Below, one piece after another: positions 52,764 through 62,040 of a stretch of DNA of 64,000 bases (positions are counted from its first letter, which is position 1; every line of letters starts with the position of its first letter). The translations under genes were made by a program, and so were the position numbers. The stretch is taken from assembly GCA_000171835.1 (NCBI GenBank), contig ABHC01000014.1:85697-149696 (forward strand), given 5' to 3'. This DNA comes from an alpha proteobacterium BAL199. Its GTDB lineage: Bacteria > Pseudomonadota > Alphaproteobacteria > Thalassobaculales > Thalassobaculaceae. A model generated the notes under the pieces. It worked only from the letters and a program-made list of their open reading frames with translations, searched no databases and was not told the origin of the DNA.

Positions 52764-53414
52764 TCAACGCCGCAGCAGGTCGCGTCCGCGCCCGGTCCTG
52801 GCCTGCCACCCGGCGCGTTCCAGCTCCGGGTCGGCGTGCTCTTCCTCGGGCCATCCCAGGCACAGATAGGCGGTGAAGCGCCAGTCGGAGGGAACGCTGA
52901 GATCGGCGCACAGCCGGTGCGGATCGAGGATGGACACCCAGCCAACGCCGACGCCGAGCGCCCGGGCGGCCAGCCACAGCGTGTGGATCGCCATTACGGT
53001 CGAGTGTTCGAGCGTCTGCGGCATGGTGCGACGGCCGAGCCCGTAACCCTGGTCGGTCTCGCTGTCGGTGAAGACGGCCAAGTGGACCGGCGCCTGTTCC
53101 AGCCCCGCAAGCTTGAGCGAAGCGTACAGGTGACGGCGCTCCTGTGCCTGGTCGGCGAGCGCATCGGCGTTGGCCTGCTCGAAGTTGGCGCGGACCCGAC
53201 GTCGGGCTTCGGAGGTCTCGACCGAGACGAACCGCCAGGGTTGGCTGTTGCCGACCGAGGGGGCGAGATCGGCCAGATCGAGCAGCCCGTCGAGCACGTT
53301 AGGGCCAACCGGATCGGTCCGGAATCGACGAACGTCGCGGCGCCACCGCAGTAGAGTCTCGAAGCCGTCTCGGAAACCGAGGTCAAATTCGGGCGGGATG
53401 TCGGAGTCGGTCAC
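52764..53414 (-). CDS. bluB: 5,6-dimethylbenzimidazole synthase
   Basis: 216 residues of the flavin-destructase (nitroreductase-fold) family. RRDVRRFRTDPV, DLAPSVGNSQPWRFVSVE and EHSTVMAIHTLWLAARALGVGVGWVSILDP are the BluB-type motifs as I remember them. The enzyme cleaves FMNH2 to make the lower ligand of cobalamin. No other cobalamin gene is adjacent. It lies upstream of choX on the same strand and is divergent from betB, with ~100 bp between starts. Confidence 0.9.
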   Translation of the reverse strand: MTDSDIPPEFDLGFRDGFETLLRWRRDVRRFRTDPVGPNVLDGLLDLADLAPSVGNSQPWRFVSVETSEARRRVRANFEQANADALADQAQERRHLYASLKLAGLEQAPVHLAVFTDSETDQGYGLGRRTMPQTLEHSTVMAIHTLWLAARALGVGVGWVSILDPHRLCADLSVPSDWRFTAYLCLGWPEEEHADPELERAGWQARTGRGRDLLRR

Positions 53415-53518
53415 GTCGGTTTGCCGTTCGCAGGTTTAGGCATCACACTGCCCCTATCCTGGACGATCGCAAACCATCGACCTTTCCCCCAGGCGCCGCG
53501 AACGGTAGAACGGGCGTC

Positions 53519-54985
<1,467 letters not shown>

Positions 54986-54991
54986 GAGGCC

Positions 54992-55861
54992 TCAGCCGCT
55001 GTCGCCTGTCCGGGTGCCCGCCTTGGCCTCGGCGCGGCGACGCTTCATCTCGGCCCATTCGGTGAGCACGGCGGCCTTGCGGGCCTCGAACGCGGCGGCG
55101 TTGCGGGCGTCGATCATGGCACGCTGCTTCGCCAGGAACTCAACGTTGGCGGCGCGCGCCTCCTGGATCAGCCGGTACTGGTCGGCCTTGCGGGCTCGAG
55201 CCTGCGCCAGTTCGGCGCGGTGCGCGTCGGCGGCAAGCGCCTCGGCGGTCAGTGCCGGTGCCGAGCCTTCGGCGGCGATCATCAGGTTCTGCCGCTGGCC
55301 GTACCACAGGTCGTAAACCTTGCCCTGGTAGTAGTCGCCGCGCTTGTCGTCGCGCGAGTGATAATAGGCGACCGCGTCTTTCCAGGTGCCGACCTCTTCT
55401 TTCAGGTCGCGCAGGAAGGCGGCCGCATAGTCGGCATTGGTCTCCGGATCGAACGCGGAGGCCAGATCGTCGAACGCGTCGGCGTGATAGAACAGGTTCA
55501 CCTGCATGCAGCCGACGTCGATGTTCTTGACGCCGCGCGCCTGCAGGCGCCGGACTTCGGCGACCGCGGCGGCCTTGCTCGGCAGATATCGCCCACGACC
55601 CTCGGCCATCACGGTCCACGGCCAGGCAAAGCTTGCCTTGTGGTCCCGGCTCCAGCGCCCGGTCTCGGCCAGGGAGATGGCACCCAGCAGGTGAGGGGCG
55701 AGGTGATGGCGGCGCTCGGCGTTGCGCGTCGCCTCGATGCACAGCGTGTGCGCCTCTGGCGTGGGGCTGGAATCCGCCAGGGCGGCACCGGCGGTACCCG
55801 CCATCTCAAGGGCGGCAATGGCCAGCAGCAGAATACACCGGGTCAGGGAACGTCCAAGCAT
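54992..55861 (-). CDS. Lytic-transglycosylase-like (SLT) secreted protein
   Basis: 289 residues. Signal peptide MLGRSLTRCILLLAIAALEMAG ending ALA. The SLT fold is suggested by LLGAISLAETGRWSRD with the catalytic Glu, then GVKNIDVGCMQVNLFYH and YADAFDD...YAAAFLRDLKEEVGTWKDAVAYYHSRD. The last ~90 residues are an Arg/Ala/Glu-rich helical tail (AQARARKADQYRLIQEARAANVEF), probably a coiled coil. It would cleave peptidoglycan glycan strands in the periplasm. It is convergent with betB, 6 bp apart. Confidence 0.88.
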   Translation of the reverse strand: MLGRSLTRCILLLAIAALEMAGTAGAALADSSPTPEAHTLCIEATRNAERRHHLAPHLLGAISLAETGRWSRDHKASFAWPWTVMAEGRGRYLPSKAAAVAEVRRLQARGVKNIDVGCMQVNLFYHADAFDDLASAFDPETNADYAAAFLRDLKEEVGTWKDAVAYYHSRDDKRGDYYQGKVYDLWYGQRQNLMIAAEGSAPALTAEALAADAHRAELAQARARKADQYRLIQEARAANVEFLAKQRAMIDARNAAAFEARKAAVLTEWAEMKRRRAEAKAGTRTGDSG

Positions 55862-55932
55862 GCTTCACCTCCTGACCAGGGGGTAAGCAATCAGCGTGCC
55901 AGTTCAGGGAGTGCGGAGAGTCTACAGGGAGG

Positions 55933-56949
55933 TCAGTCGGCGTCGCCCCAGGGACGGCGCGGATCGAAGCTGCCGAGGGCGGCCACCAGACGGCGCATGT
56001 CGGCAGCGACCCGGGCGAACCCGCCGGAGTGCTGGAACCGTCGTTCGTTCATGTACAGGCCGCGCTTGAGCTCGATCTGCAGGGCGTGCACCCCGGATTC
56101 CGGCCGACCGTAGTGACGGGTGACGAACCCGCCGGCGTAGGGGGTGTTGCGGTGGACGCGGTAGCCCTGGCGGGCCATCACCCGCTCGCAGCGCTGGACC
56201 AGCTGTGTTGAGCACGACCCGCCGTGGCAGTCGCCCAACACGACGTCGGCCACCGGGTATGCACGGCCGTCGGCGCCCAGGGTCAGCACGTTTGATGGCA
56301 TCGAATGAGCGTCGAGCAGGATGCAGTAGCCGAACCGGTCGAGGGTTTCCTCGATCGCGTCGGCGAGCGCGGCGTGGAACGGCCGCCAGCACCCGTCGAT
56401 GCGCTGCAGGGCGTCGGCGAAGCGGAGCTTGCCGCGATACACCGGCGCGGAATTGGATACCACGCGGGCGATGGTGCCGAGGCCGGCGGCGATCCGGGCG
56501 TTCTGGGTGGTGACGTAATCCGGCAACGCGTCGTCGAACATCGCCGGGTCGAGCTCGAAGGGCTCGCGGTTGGCATCGACGTAGACCCGAGGAAACTCCG
56601 CCTTGACCAGTGGCGCTCCGAGTTCAGGTGCCGAGGCAAACAACTCGTCGACGAAAGTATCCTCACTGGACCGCAGGGTCAGCGGGTCAAGGTCGGTGCA
56701 GGACAGCAGGTCCTGCGGGTAGCGCTGGCCGCTGTGTGGCGATGAGACGACCACCGCCAAGGTCTGACGCGGCGGCCGCTCGACCGTGACCGGTCTGTCG
56801 AACGCCGGGCTGCCGAGCACCGGGTTGTCGACCGGCGTGTTCGGCGACTCGCGGCGATCACTCTGGGAATGGGGATAAGACGGCACGAAAGACCCCAGGT
56901 TCTGGAGGCTATCGGCGGTCTCGCGCCCGGAGTCGAGAACCTCGTCCAT
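55933..56949 (-). CDS. N-formylglutamate amidohydrolase family protein
   Basis: 338 residues from the ATG at 56949; the frame is open to 57051 (another ATG at 57012), and no clear ribosome-binding site decides. VVSSPHSGQRYPQDLL near residue 75, ILLDAHSMPSN and the acidic NREPFELDP segment are the family motifs. It hydrolyses N-formylglutamate or related compounds in histidine breakdown, or acts on another N-acyl amino acid. It is the last chromosomal gene before the tRNA-Val and the island. Confidence 0.85.
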   Translation of the reverse strand: MDEVLDSGRETADSLQNLGSFVPSYPHSQSDRRESPNTPVDNPVLGSPAFDRPVTVERPPRQTLAVVVSSPHSGQRYPQDLLSCTDLDPLTLRSSEDTFVDELFASAPELGAPLVKAEFPRVYVDANREPFELDPAMFDDALPDYVTTQNARIAAGLGTIARVVSNSAPVYRGKLRFADALQRIDGCWRPFHAALADAIEETLDRFGYCILLDAHSMPSNVLTLGADGRAYPVADVVLGDCHGGSCSTQLVQRCERVMARQGYRVHRNTPYAGGFVTRHYGRPESGVHALQIELKRGLYMNERRFQHSGGFARVAADMRRLVAALGSFDPRRPWGDAD

Positions 56950-57117
56950 ACCCTCTGACTTAGAGCAATCCACGGGCCGTGTCACCGGTTCCGGTGGCCG
57001 CAGCACCGTCATTGCCGCGCGTGTTGGAAATCCTGTGACACGGGCTTGCATTGCGCGGCAGAGGGCATTATGACGAGCCTCCTTGCGGCACCGAAATCCC
57101 GAACCGGTGCTGTCGGC

Positions 57118-57192
<75 letters not shown>

Positions 57193-57227
57193 TCCCTAGA
57201 TCATTTTTCAGAAAACACACAACATCT

Positions 57228-57243
57228 AGAGACGGTGGTCTCT
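57228..57243 (+). terminator. Possible tRNA terminator hairpin
   Basis: AGAGAC-GGTG-GTCTCT is a 6-bp stem with a 4-base loop, 36 bp after the tRNA and followed by a short T run. It is short and could be chance. Confidence 0.35.
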
Positions 57244-57310
57244 TTGATCGTCAGAAGTGGTAGTTTTCGGTGGTCCTAGAATCGCTGATTTAAGCGGATT
57301 TGGTTGACGG

Positions 57311-57357
57311 GTTTACAAAGTTTTTACAAACTCGATTGCATGAGTGAGTTTGTAAAC
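57311..57357. promoter_or_regulatory. Repeated TTTACAAA motifs around the start of the first integrase
   Basis: Three related motifs surround the integrase start at 57340: GTTTACAAA at 57311-57319, TTTTACAAACTC at 57322-57333 and the reverse-oriented GAGTTTGTAAAC at 57346-57357, the last inside the coding region. The spacing suggests an operator for autoregulation or arm-type recombinase sites. A near copy of the first two is at 63914-63939. Confidence 0.5.
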
Positions 57358-58518
57358 CGAGACTCTATCGAAATTCTGGACGGTGTGTATCTCACGCGCT
57401 CGACGGCATCTCCGGTCTGGCAGGCGTATTTTCGGGTCGACGGACGCACATACCGGAAGACGACGAAGAAGCGGGATTTCGACCAGGCGAAGATGGTCGC
57501 GCTGGAGCTGTTCTATAACGCGCGCCGGACCGGCGATCTGGTTCAAGCGACGAAGGCGATCCCGTTCACGAAGCTGGCAGACGTATACGAAAGCTACGTC
57601 GCGAAGCGGATGCGGAGCCGCTATCACGTCGATACGATGAAGCGGCACCTGCTCCCGTATTTTTGCGACGTGAAGGATATCGCGAAGATCGATCAGGGCG
57701 CGGTCACTCGCTACGTCGATTGGCGGACATCAAAATCGGAGAAGGTCCCGACCCCTCAGACGCTCAATCGCGAGAATACGGTTCTCCGGCAGATGCTGGA
57801 GCACGCGGTCGAGCAGGGCTGGATCGAGAAAGCTCCGAAGGTCCCACATTTGAGCGAGCGTCTGACGCGTCGGCGTCGGCGCCATTTCACGACAGATGAA
57901 TATCGGACGTTGTTGCGAACGGCTCGCAGACGCATTGCTCGGGCGAAGACGGACCCGTTGCAGCGACATACGCTCTGGCAGCGTCAGCTTCTCTATGACG
58001 TGATTCTGTTTCTGTCGAATTCCGGTCTGCGGGTCGACGAGTTGCGGACATTGAAGTGGCGCAACGTCGATTTCGAATCAGAACAAGTGGTTCTGGAGCA
58101 GGCAGGTAAGACGCAGAGCAACAGGCGCTTGTTCGTCAGAGCGTCTGGGATGCTTGCTTTGAAACGAATTCGCGATCGGCGACAGGCGTGGCTGGACGAG
58201 CACGGCTCGGACGAGCGGATCGATGCGCATCACAACGTTACGACGCTTCAGAACGGCAACACGGTCAAGTCGTTCAGCACTGGATTTGACGGGCTGCTGG
58301 CTGAGTGCGGATTTCATTACGCAAAGATTGAAGAAAAGCATACACTTACATCTCTAAGGCACACATACGCGACGTTCTCGCTGACGAGACGGCGCGGCAA
58401 ACGTGCTTCGATGCGAGCGCTCGCGAAGCAGATGGGCACAAGCGAGCGGATGATCCAGCAGCACTACGGTCACGACGAGATCGGTGACTATGAGGACGAG
58501 CTTCGGGGTGTGGAGTGA
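57340..58518 (+). CDS. Tyrosine recombinase (phage/island integrase)
   Basis: 392 residues from the ATG at 57340 (MSEFVNRDSIEILDG; the frame opens at 57304 with a TTG). The N-terminal ~190 residues hold the arm/core-binding domains. The catalytic residues are readable: Arg in NSGLRVDELRTLKW, His-x-x-Arg region in TSLRHTYATF, and Tyr in QQHYGHDEIGDY. It integrates and excises the island at the tRNA-Val. It is the gene nearest the tRNA, as usual for such islands. Its composition is AT-richer than the chromosomal genes. Confidence 0.93.
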   Translation: MSEFVNRDSIEILDGVYLTRSTASPVWQAYFRVDGRTYRKTTKKRDFDQAKMVALELFYNARRTGDLVQATKAIPFTKLADVYESYVAKRMRSRYHVDTMKRHLLPYFCDVKDIAKIDQGAVTRYVDWRTSKSEKVPTPQTLNRENTVLRQMLEHAVEQGWIEKAPKVPHLSERLTRRRRRHFTTDEYRTLLRTARRRIARAKTDPLQRHTLWQRQLLYDVILFLSNSGLRVDELRTLKWRNVDFESEQVVLEQAGKTQSNRRLFVRASGMLALKRIRDRRQAWLDEHGSDERIDAHHNVTTLQNGNTVKSFSTGFDGLLAECGFHYAKIEEKHTLTSLRHTYATFSLTRRRGKRASMRALAKQMGTSERMIQQHYGHDEIGDYEDELRGVE

Positions 58519-58539
58519 GTTTCTGATCAGAAACGACGC

Positions 58540-58734
58540 TCACCCCCACCGATCAGTCACCGACCATCCACTCTCTTCCGCAACCCTCTTGGGAGCAGGC
58601 GCGAAGAAAGCTGACAGCGCCTCTCGGATGACCGTGCTCTCACTGACTGCCATCGCCTTTGCCTGGTCGCTGAGGGTTTCCCGTTCAGCATCCGTCAGCC
58701 TCACGCAGATCCTTTGAGATTTGGTCTGCTTCAT
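58540..58734 (-). CDS. Ribbon-helix-helix-type DNA-binding protein
   Basis: 64 residues. The first half (KSQRICVRLTDAERETLSDQ...SESTVIREALSAFF) has the pattern of a CopG/MetJ-type ribbon-helix-helix. It overlaps the upstream gene by 4 bp (ATGA) and is the last of a three-gene minus-strand set. It may regulate the island or be the antitoxin-like part of an unknown pair; nothing decides between these. Confidence 0.65.
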   Translation of the reverse strand: MKQTKSQRICVRLTDAERETLSDQAKAMAVSESTVIREALSAFFAPAPKRVAEESGWSVTDRWG

Positions 58735-59045
58735 TGTCTGGGGATCTTTCTCAACAATCGGCTGTCGTTCTGATCCATCGCGATCTGAAGCAGCGCGATA
58801 TAAGCGATGTCGGTTACCAGATCGGACATTTTGTCGATCTTAGCATCCGTATCCGTTGCGCTTCTGACGTCATTCCGGTGGCTCATAACGCGGCTGATCA
58901 GAGCGAATGCGAAAATCCGCGCGGTCTCCGGTTTGAGAGCCAGTCCTTCAGCTTGAAGATTGGATCGGCAATCGCTCTCTGACGATTGGGTGTCCTCAAG
59001 ATCGCTTAAAATCTCGTCGGAGATGAAATCTCGATAACGCTTCAT
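58731..59045 (-). CDS. Hypothetical protein
   Basis: 104 residues, no signal peptide or membrane helix, mainly helical (DEILSDLEDTQSSESD, KMSDLVTDIAYIALLQIAMDQ). It starts with a 4-bp overlap with the preceding gene and ends with a 4-bp overlap with the ribbon-helix-helix gene, so the three are translationally coupled. No family recognised. Confidence 0.6.
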   Translation of the reverse strand: MKRYRDFISDEILSDLEDTQSSESDCRSNLQAEGLALKPETARIFAFALISRVMSHRNDVRSATDTDAKIDKMSDLVTDIAYIALLQIAMDQNDSRLLRKIPRQ

Positions 59046-59236
59046 AGGCGGTGCTTCAGAACGAGAATGGTATGAGCAGATAGATCGTCTTTGATGAACT
59101 TCTCCAACTCGGATGGAAGCGCTCTAACGTCCCGCTTTTCCTCAATCTGGAGGGTCATCAGTGCGGAGTAATCCGATCGGTTGACGGTCTGGCTGATGGA
59201 GCTTTTCGTTGGGTTAATCGTTTTTGTGATTTTCAT
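59042..59236 (-). CDS. Small hypothetical protein
   Basis: 64 residues from the ATG at 59236, preferred because an AGAGGT ribosome-binding site lies 5 bases upstream; the frame is open to 59308. MKITKTINPTKSSISQTV, then IEEKRDVRALPSELEKFIKD. No membrane segment. It is the first gene of the minus-strand set and its start is followed outward by the AT-rich control region. Function unknown. Confidence 0.55.
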   Translation of the reverse strand: MKITKTINPTKSSISQTVNRSDYSALMTLQIEEKRDVRALPSELEKFIKDDLSAHTILVLKHRL

Positions 59237-59623
59237 TCGTACCTCTATTTTCGTAGTCGTAATAAATCTCCAGAATGCGCTTTGAGATATCAGAGATCCC
59301 TGGCTCATCCAGCAGTATGTTTTTCAGAAGTTGAATTTCTCTAGATTTGCTTAGGAGTAAGGTTGGGTTTTTAATGACGTTATCCTTTATAAATAGTGAT
59401 TAATAAATTGAGTAACTCGCTTTGCTCGTTACTCAATACTTCGTACTCTAGGTAATGTAATTGTAAGATGAATTATTTCATCAAAAAGAATACATACCTA
59501 TATATAATCTGGATTTCCGAAACAAGAATAGGAAATAAAAATATTTTTTCAATTCCTCCAATTTTTGTATGACAGTTTGTATAAATAGGTCAGACAGAAA
59601 ATTTATTACGAGGAGGATTTTAC
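59237..59623. promoter_or_regulatory. AT-rich divergent control region with a hairpin
   Basis: 387 bp separating the leftward three-gene set from the rightward gene at 59624. It is the most AT-rich stretch of the window. A 10-bp inverted repeat (59407-59416 with 59428-59437) forms a hairpin with an 11-base loop. A -10-like TATAAA is at 59580-59585. A strong AGGAGG ribosome-binding site at 59611-59616 belongs to the rightward gene. Confidence 0.5.
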
Positions 59624-59938
59624 ATGAATACATTTACGAATGAACTATTAGATCTATTGCTTTCCTGGTTTGAAGAGGGCGATTTCGATGGGCAGCGCGA
59701 TGCCGATATCGTAGAGCGTTTCAATGAGGAAGGCTTCAAAACGGAGCGTGGAAGAGCCTGGACCGTCGAGAACTGGCGGAAGTTTCGTGATCGGCTTCGC
59801 ATTGACGATGAGACAGGGAAGCCAGCCGAGACGCGCGTTCAGCGATCACGGATTCTCGAACGAGCGGGCATACATATGACAAGCGCTCGGGATGATCTGG
59901 GGTATCGGAGAATAGAATACCCACGCTGCCGAAGCTGA
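59624..59938 (+). CDS. Small protein with a recombinase-like helix segment
   Basis: 104 residues from the ATG at 59624 behind a perfect AGGAGG. The stretch IVERFNEEGFKTERGRAWTVENWRKF resembles the recombinase-domain segment of large serine recombinases (LNEEGIxTxRGxxW), though the protein has no resolvase catalytic domain. It could be an excisionase or regulator. Sequence resemblance is by eye only. Confidence 0.55.
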   Translation: MNTFTNELLDLLLSWFEEGDFDGQRDADIVERFNEEGFKTERGRAWTVENWRKFRDRLRIDDETGKPAETRVQRSRILERAGIHMTSARDDLGYRRIEYPRCRS

Positions 59939-59944
59939 GTTTCG

Positions 59945-60220
59945 GTGTTAGTACGAGCCGGGGAACCCACCTTGAGCGACAGCCGTAATCCGCTCATTGA
60001 GGCTGTTTCGGACCCGAAACCAGCGGATCGCAACCTGATCGTCGAGAAGCTTTCAGAAGCTCCCATCGAGAAAGAGCGGAGCGCATTCGGACATCAGAAG
60101 TCGACTTTGACGAAACTGATGTCCGGTAGAGTAGGAGCTTCTGGCGATCCTGATCACGCGCTTCTGGTTCCCAACGTTAGAAAAGATGCATTTTCTAATA
60201 TCAACTGGCTAAGTGATTGA
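59945..60220 (+). CDS. Possible small hypothetical protein
   Basis: An open frame of 91 codons from a GTG at 59945, 6 bp after the preceding gene. The sequence (SDPKPADRNLIVEKLSEAPIEKERSAFGHQ) is charged and has no recognisable domain. No clear ribosome-binding site. It may be a genuine downstream gene or a chance frame. Confidence 0.35.
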   Translation: MLVRAGEPTLSDSRNPLIEAVSDPKPADRNLIVEKLSEAPIEKERSAFGHQKSTLTKLMSGRVGASGDPDHALLVPNVRKDAFSNINWLSD

Positions 60221-60274
60221 ACTGACTCGGTTCGCGGCTCTCGCTGTATGGGCGGTATTGGTTTGCTGGTTAGA

Positions 60275-60294
60275 AAATCATGATATCATGATTT
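60275..60294. promoter_or_regulatory. 20-bp perfect palindrome upstream of the second recombinase
   Basis: AAATCATGAT on the left is repeated exactly as its reverse complement on the right, with no spacer (centre between 60284 and 60285). It ends 23 bp before the ATG at 60318. A weak promoter (TTGGTT, 17 bp, TGATAT) would overlap it. This is the expected place and form for a dimeric repressor operator. Confidence 0.6.
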
Positions 60295-60813
60295 ATCCAA
60301 TGATTACAGAGGCTTAGATGGCTCTCGGCAAACAAGCTAAGACACTGACGGACGTTCAGCAGCGGGCGGTTCTCGCGTATCTCGACACGACGATGGACGC
60401 GAAGCGGAACAGGGTGATGTTTCTGCTTTCGGTCGACGCCGGATTGCGGGCGAAGGAGATCGCGCTTCTTGAGTGGTCGATGGTGACGGACTCAGCTGGC
60501 GATCTGACGGATGAGATCCGGCTCGAGGATCGGTCGTCGAAGGGGCGTTCCGGCGGCGTCGTGTTCATGAGCAAGCGGCTTCAGGCAGCTCTGGCGGTCT
60601 ATGCGGCTGATCAGAGCTTGAATGGGACGGTGATCAAGTCTCAGCGACGGCGTGGGATGTCGGCTCAGGTCGTGACGAATTGGTTTTTCCAGCTTTACAG
60701 ATCGCTTGGTTACGAAGGATGCTCTTCCCATTCGGGTCGTCGAACAGCGATCACGCGCTGGGCGCGGTCGATCTCGGCGGTTGGTGGGTCGCTTAGAGAC
60801 GTACAGAGTCTCG

Positions 60814-61911
60814 CTAGTGGATAGAATCCAACACTTGGTGCCCACGCCTGACGGCGGCGATGATTTTGTCGGGATCGGCTGTCCAGTTGAAGGGCTTCGG
60901 ATCTGAGGCGTTGTGCTCGTCGAGGAAGCGGTTGATGGCGGCCTGGAGGTCGGCGACAGAGCGGAAGACGCCGCGCTTGAGGCGGCGCTTGGCGAGCCTG
61001 GCGAAGAAGCCTTCGACGGCGTTGAGCCAGGAACATGAGGTCGGCACGAAGTTGAAGGTCCAGCGGGGATGGCGGTGCAGCCAGGCGCGGACCTTGGGGT
61101 GCTTGTGGGCGGCGTAGTTGTCGAGGACGGCGTGGATCACCTTGCCGGCCGGAACCTGGGCCTCGATGTGGTTGAGGAAGCGGATGAACTCCTGGTGGCG
61201 GTGACGCTGCATGTTGCGGCCGATGACGGTGCCGTCGAGCACGTTGAGGGCAGCGAACAAGGTGGTGGTGCCATGGCGCTTGTAGTCGTGGGTCATGGTG
61301 CCGGCGCGGCCCTTCTTCAGCGGCAGGCCGGGCTGGGTGCGGTCGAGCGCCTGGATCTGGCTCTTCTCGTCGACGCTGAGCACGATGGCGTGGGCCGGCG
61401 GGTCGACATAGAGCCCGACCACGTCGCGCAGCTTGGTCACGAACTCCGGGTCGTTCGAGAGCTTGAACTGCCGGATCCGATGCGGGGCCAAACCGTGAGC
61501 ACGCCAGATCCGCTGCACCGAACTAACCGAGATGCCGGTCTGTGCCGCCATCGTTGCGGCGGTCCAGTGGGTCGTCTCGCCGGGCGGATCGGTCAGGGTC
61601 AGGGCGACGACGCGCTCGGCCACCGAGGGGTCCAGCGGCGGGATCCGCGACGGGCGCGTCTTGTCCCGCAGCAGCCCGTCCACGCCTTCGGCGGCGAAGC
61701 GCTCCTGCCAGCGCCAGACCGCCGTCTTGGCGACCCCGGCCTCGCGCATGATCGCGTTGGTGCCCAGGCCCGCGGCGGTGAGCAGCACGATCCGGCAGCG
61801 CCAGACGTGCTTTTGCGGGCTGTTGCGGTCCGCCACGATCGCCTCCAGGCGGGCGCGATCGGCGGTACTGACGGTGAAGCTGATCCCGGTGCGCATGCCC
61901 CAGACTCGCAC
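60814..61911 (-). CDS. IS630-family transposase (DDE)
   Basis: 365 residues. N-terminal helix-turn-helix region (LGTNAIMREAGVAKTAVWRW), then the DDE catalytic core: Asp in IVLSVDEKSQIQAL, Asp in VIHAVLDNYAAHKH and Glu in SWLNAVEGFFARL. The frame is intact, so the element may be active. The stop codon is formed with the flanking target bases (60814-60816, CTA read as TAG). It could act on the MITE-like elements at 24549 and 33038, whose ends are similar but not the same. Confidence 0.92.
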   Translation of the reverse strand: MRVWGMRTGISFTVSTADRARLEAIVADRNSPQKHVWRCRIVLLTAAGLGTNAIMREAGVAKTAVWRWQERFAAEGVDGLLRDKTRPSRIPPLDPSVAERVVALTLTDPPGETTHWTAATMAAQTGISVSSVQRIWRAHGLAPHRIRQFKLSNDPEFVTKLRDVVGLYVDPPAHAIVLSVDEKSQIQALDRTQPGLPLKKGRAGTMTHDYKRHGTTTLFAALNVLDGTVIGRNMQRHRHQEFIRFLNHIEAQVPAGKVIHAVLDNYAAHKHPKVRAWLHRHPRWTFNFVPTSCSWLNAVEGFFARLAKRRLKRGVFRSVADLQAAINRFLDEHNASDPKPFNWTADPDKIIAAVRRGHQVLDSIH

Positions 61912-61968
61912 GCCACCGAACCCGCGGGAATCCTGAGCGGGATTCTAATGTCGGATTTTATCCACTAG
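60814..61968 (-). mobile_element. IS630-family insertion sequence (1149 bp, 60817-61965) with CTAG target
   Basis: The element lies between TA dinucleotides (60815-60816 and 61966-61967) within CTAG on both sides, the target preference of IS630 elements. The ends are GTGGATAGAATCCAACA (left) and GTGGATAAAATCCGACA (right, opposite strand), an imperfect inverted repeat. It contains a single intact transposase gene on the minus strand. GC content is higher than that of the surrounding island, suggesting recent arrival from the chromosome. Confidence 0.92.
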
Positions 61969-62040
61969 GCACAGTTCGCTGCAGATGACGCAGCGCTATA
62001 TCGAAGTCAGCGAGAATGCGATGAAGCGGGTGGTGGGATG

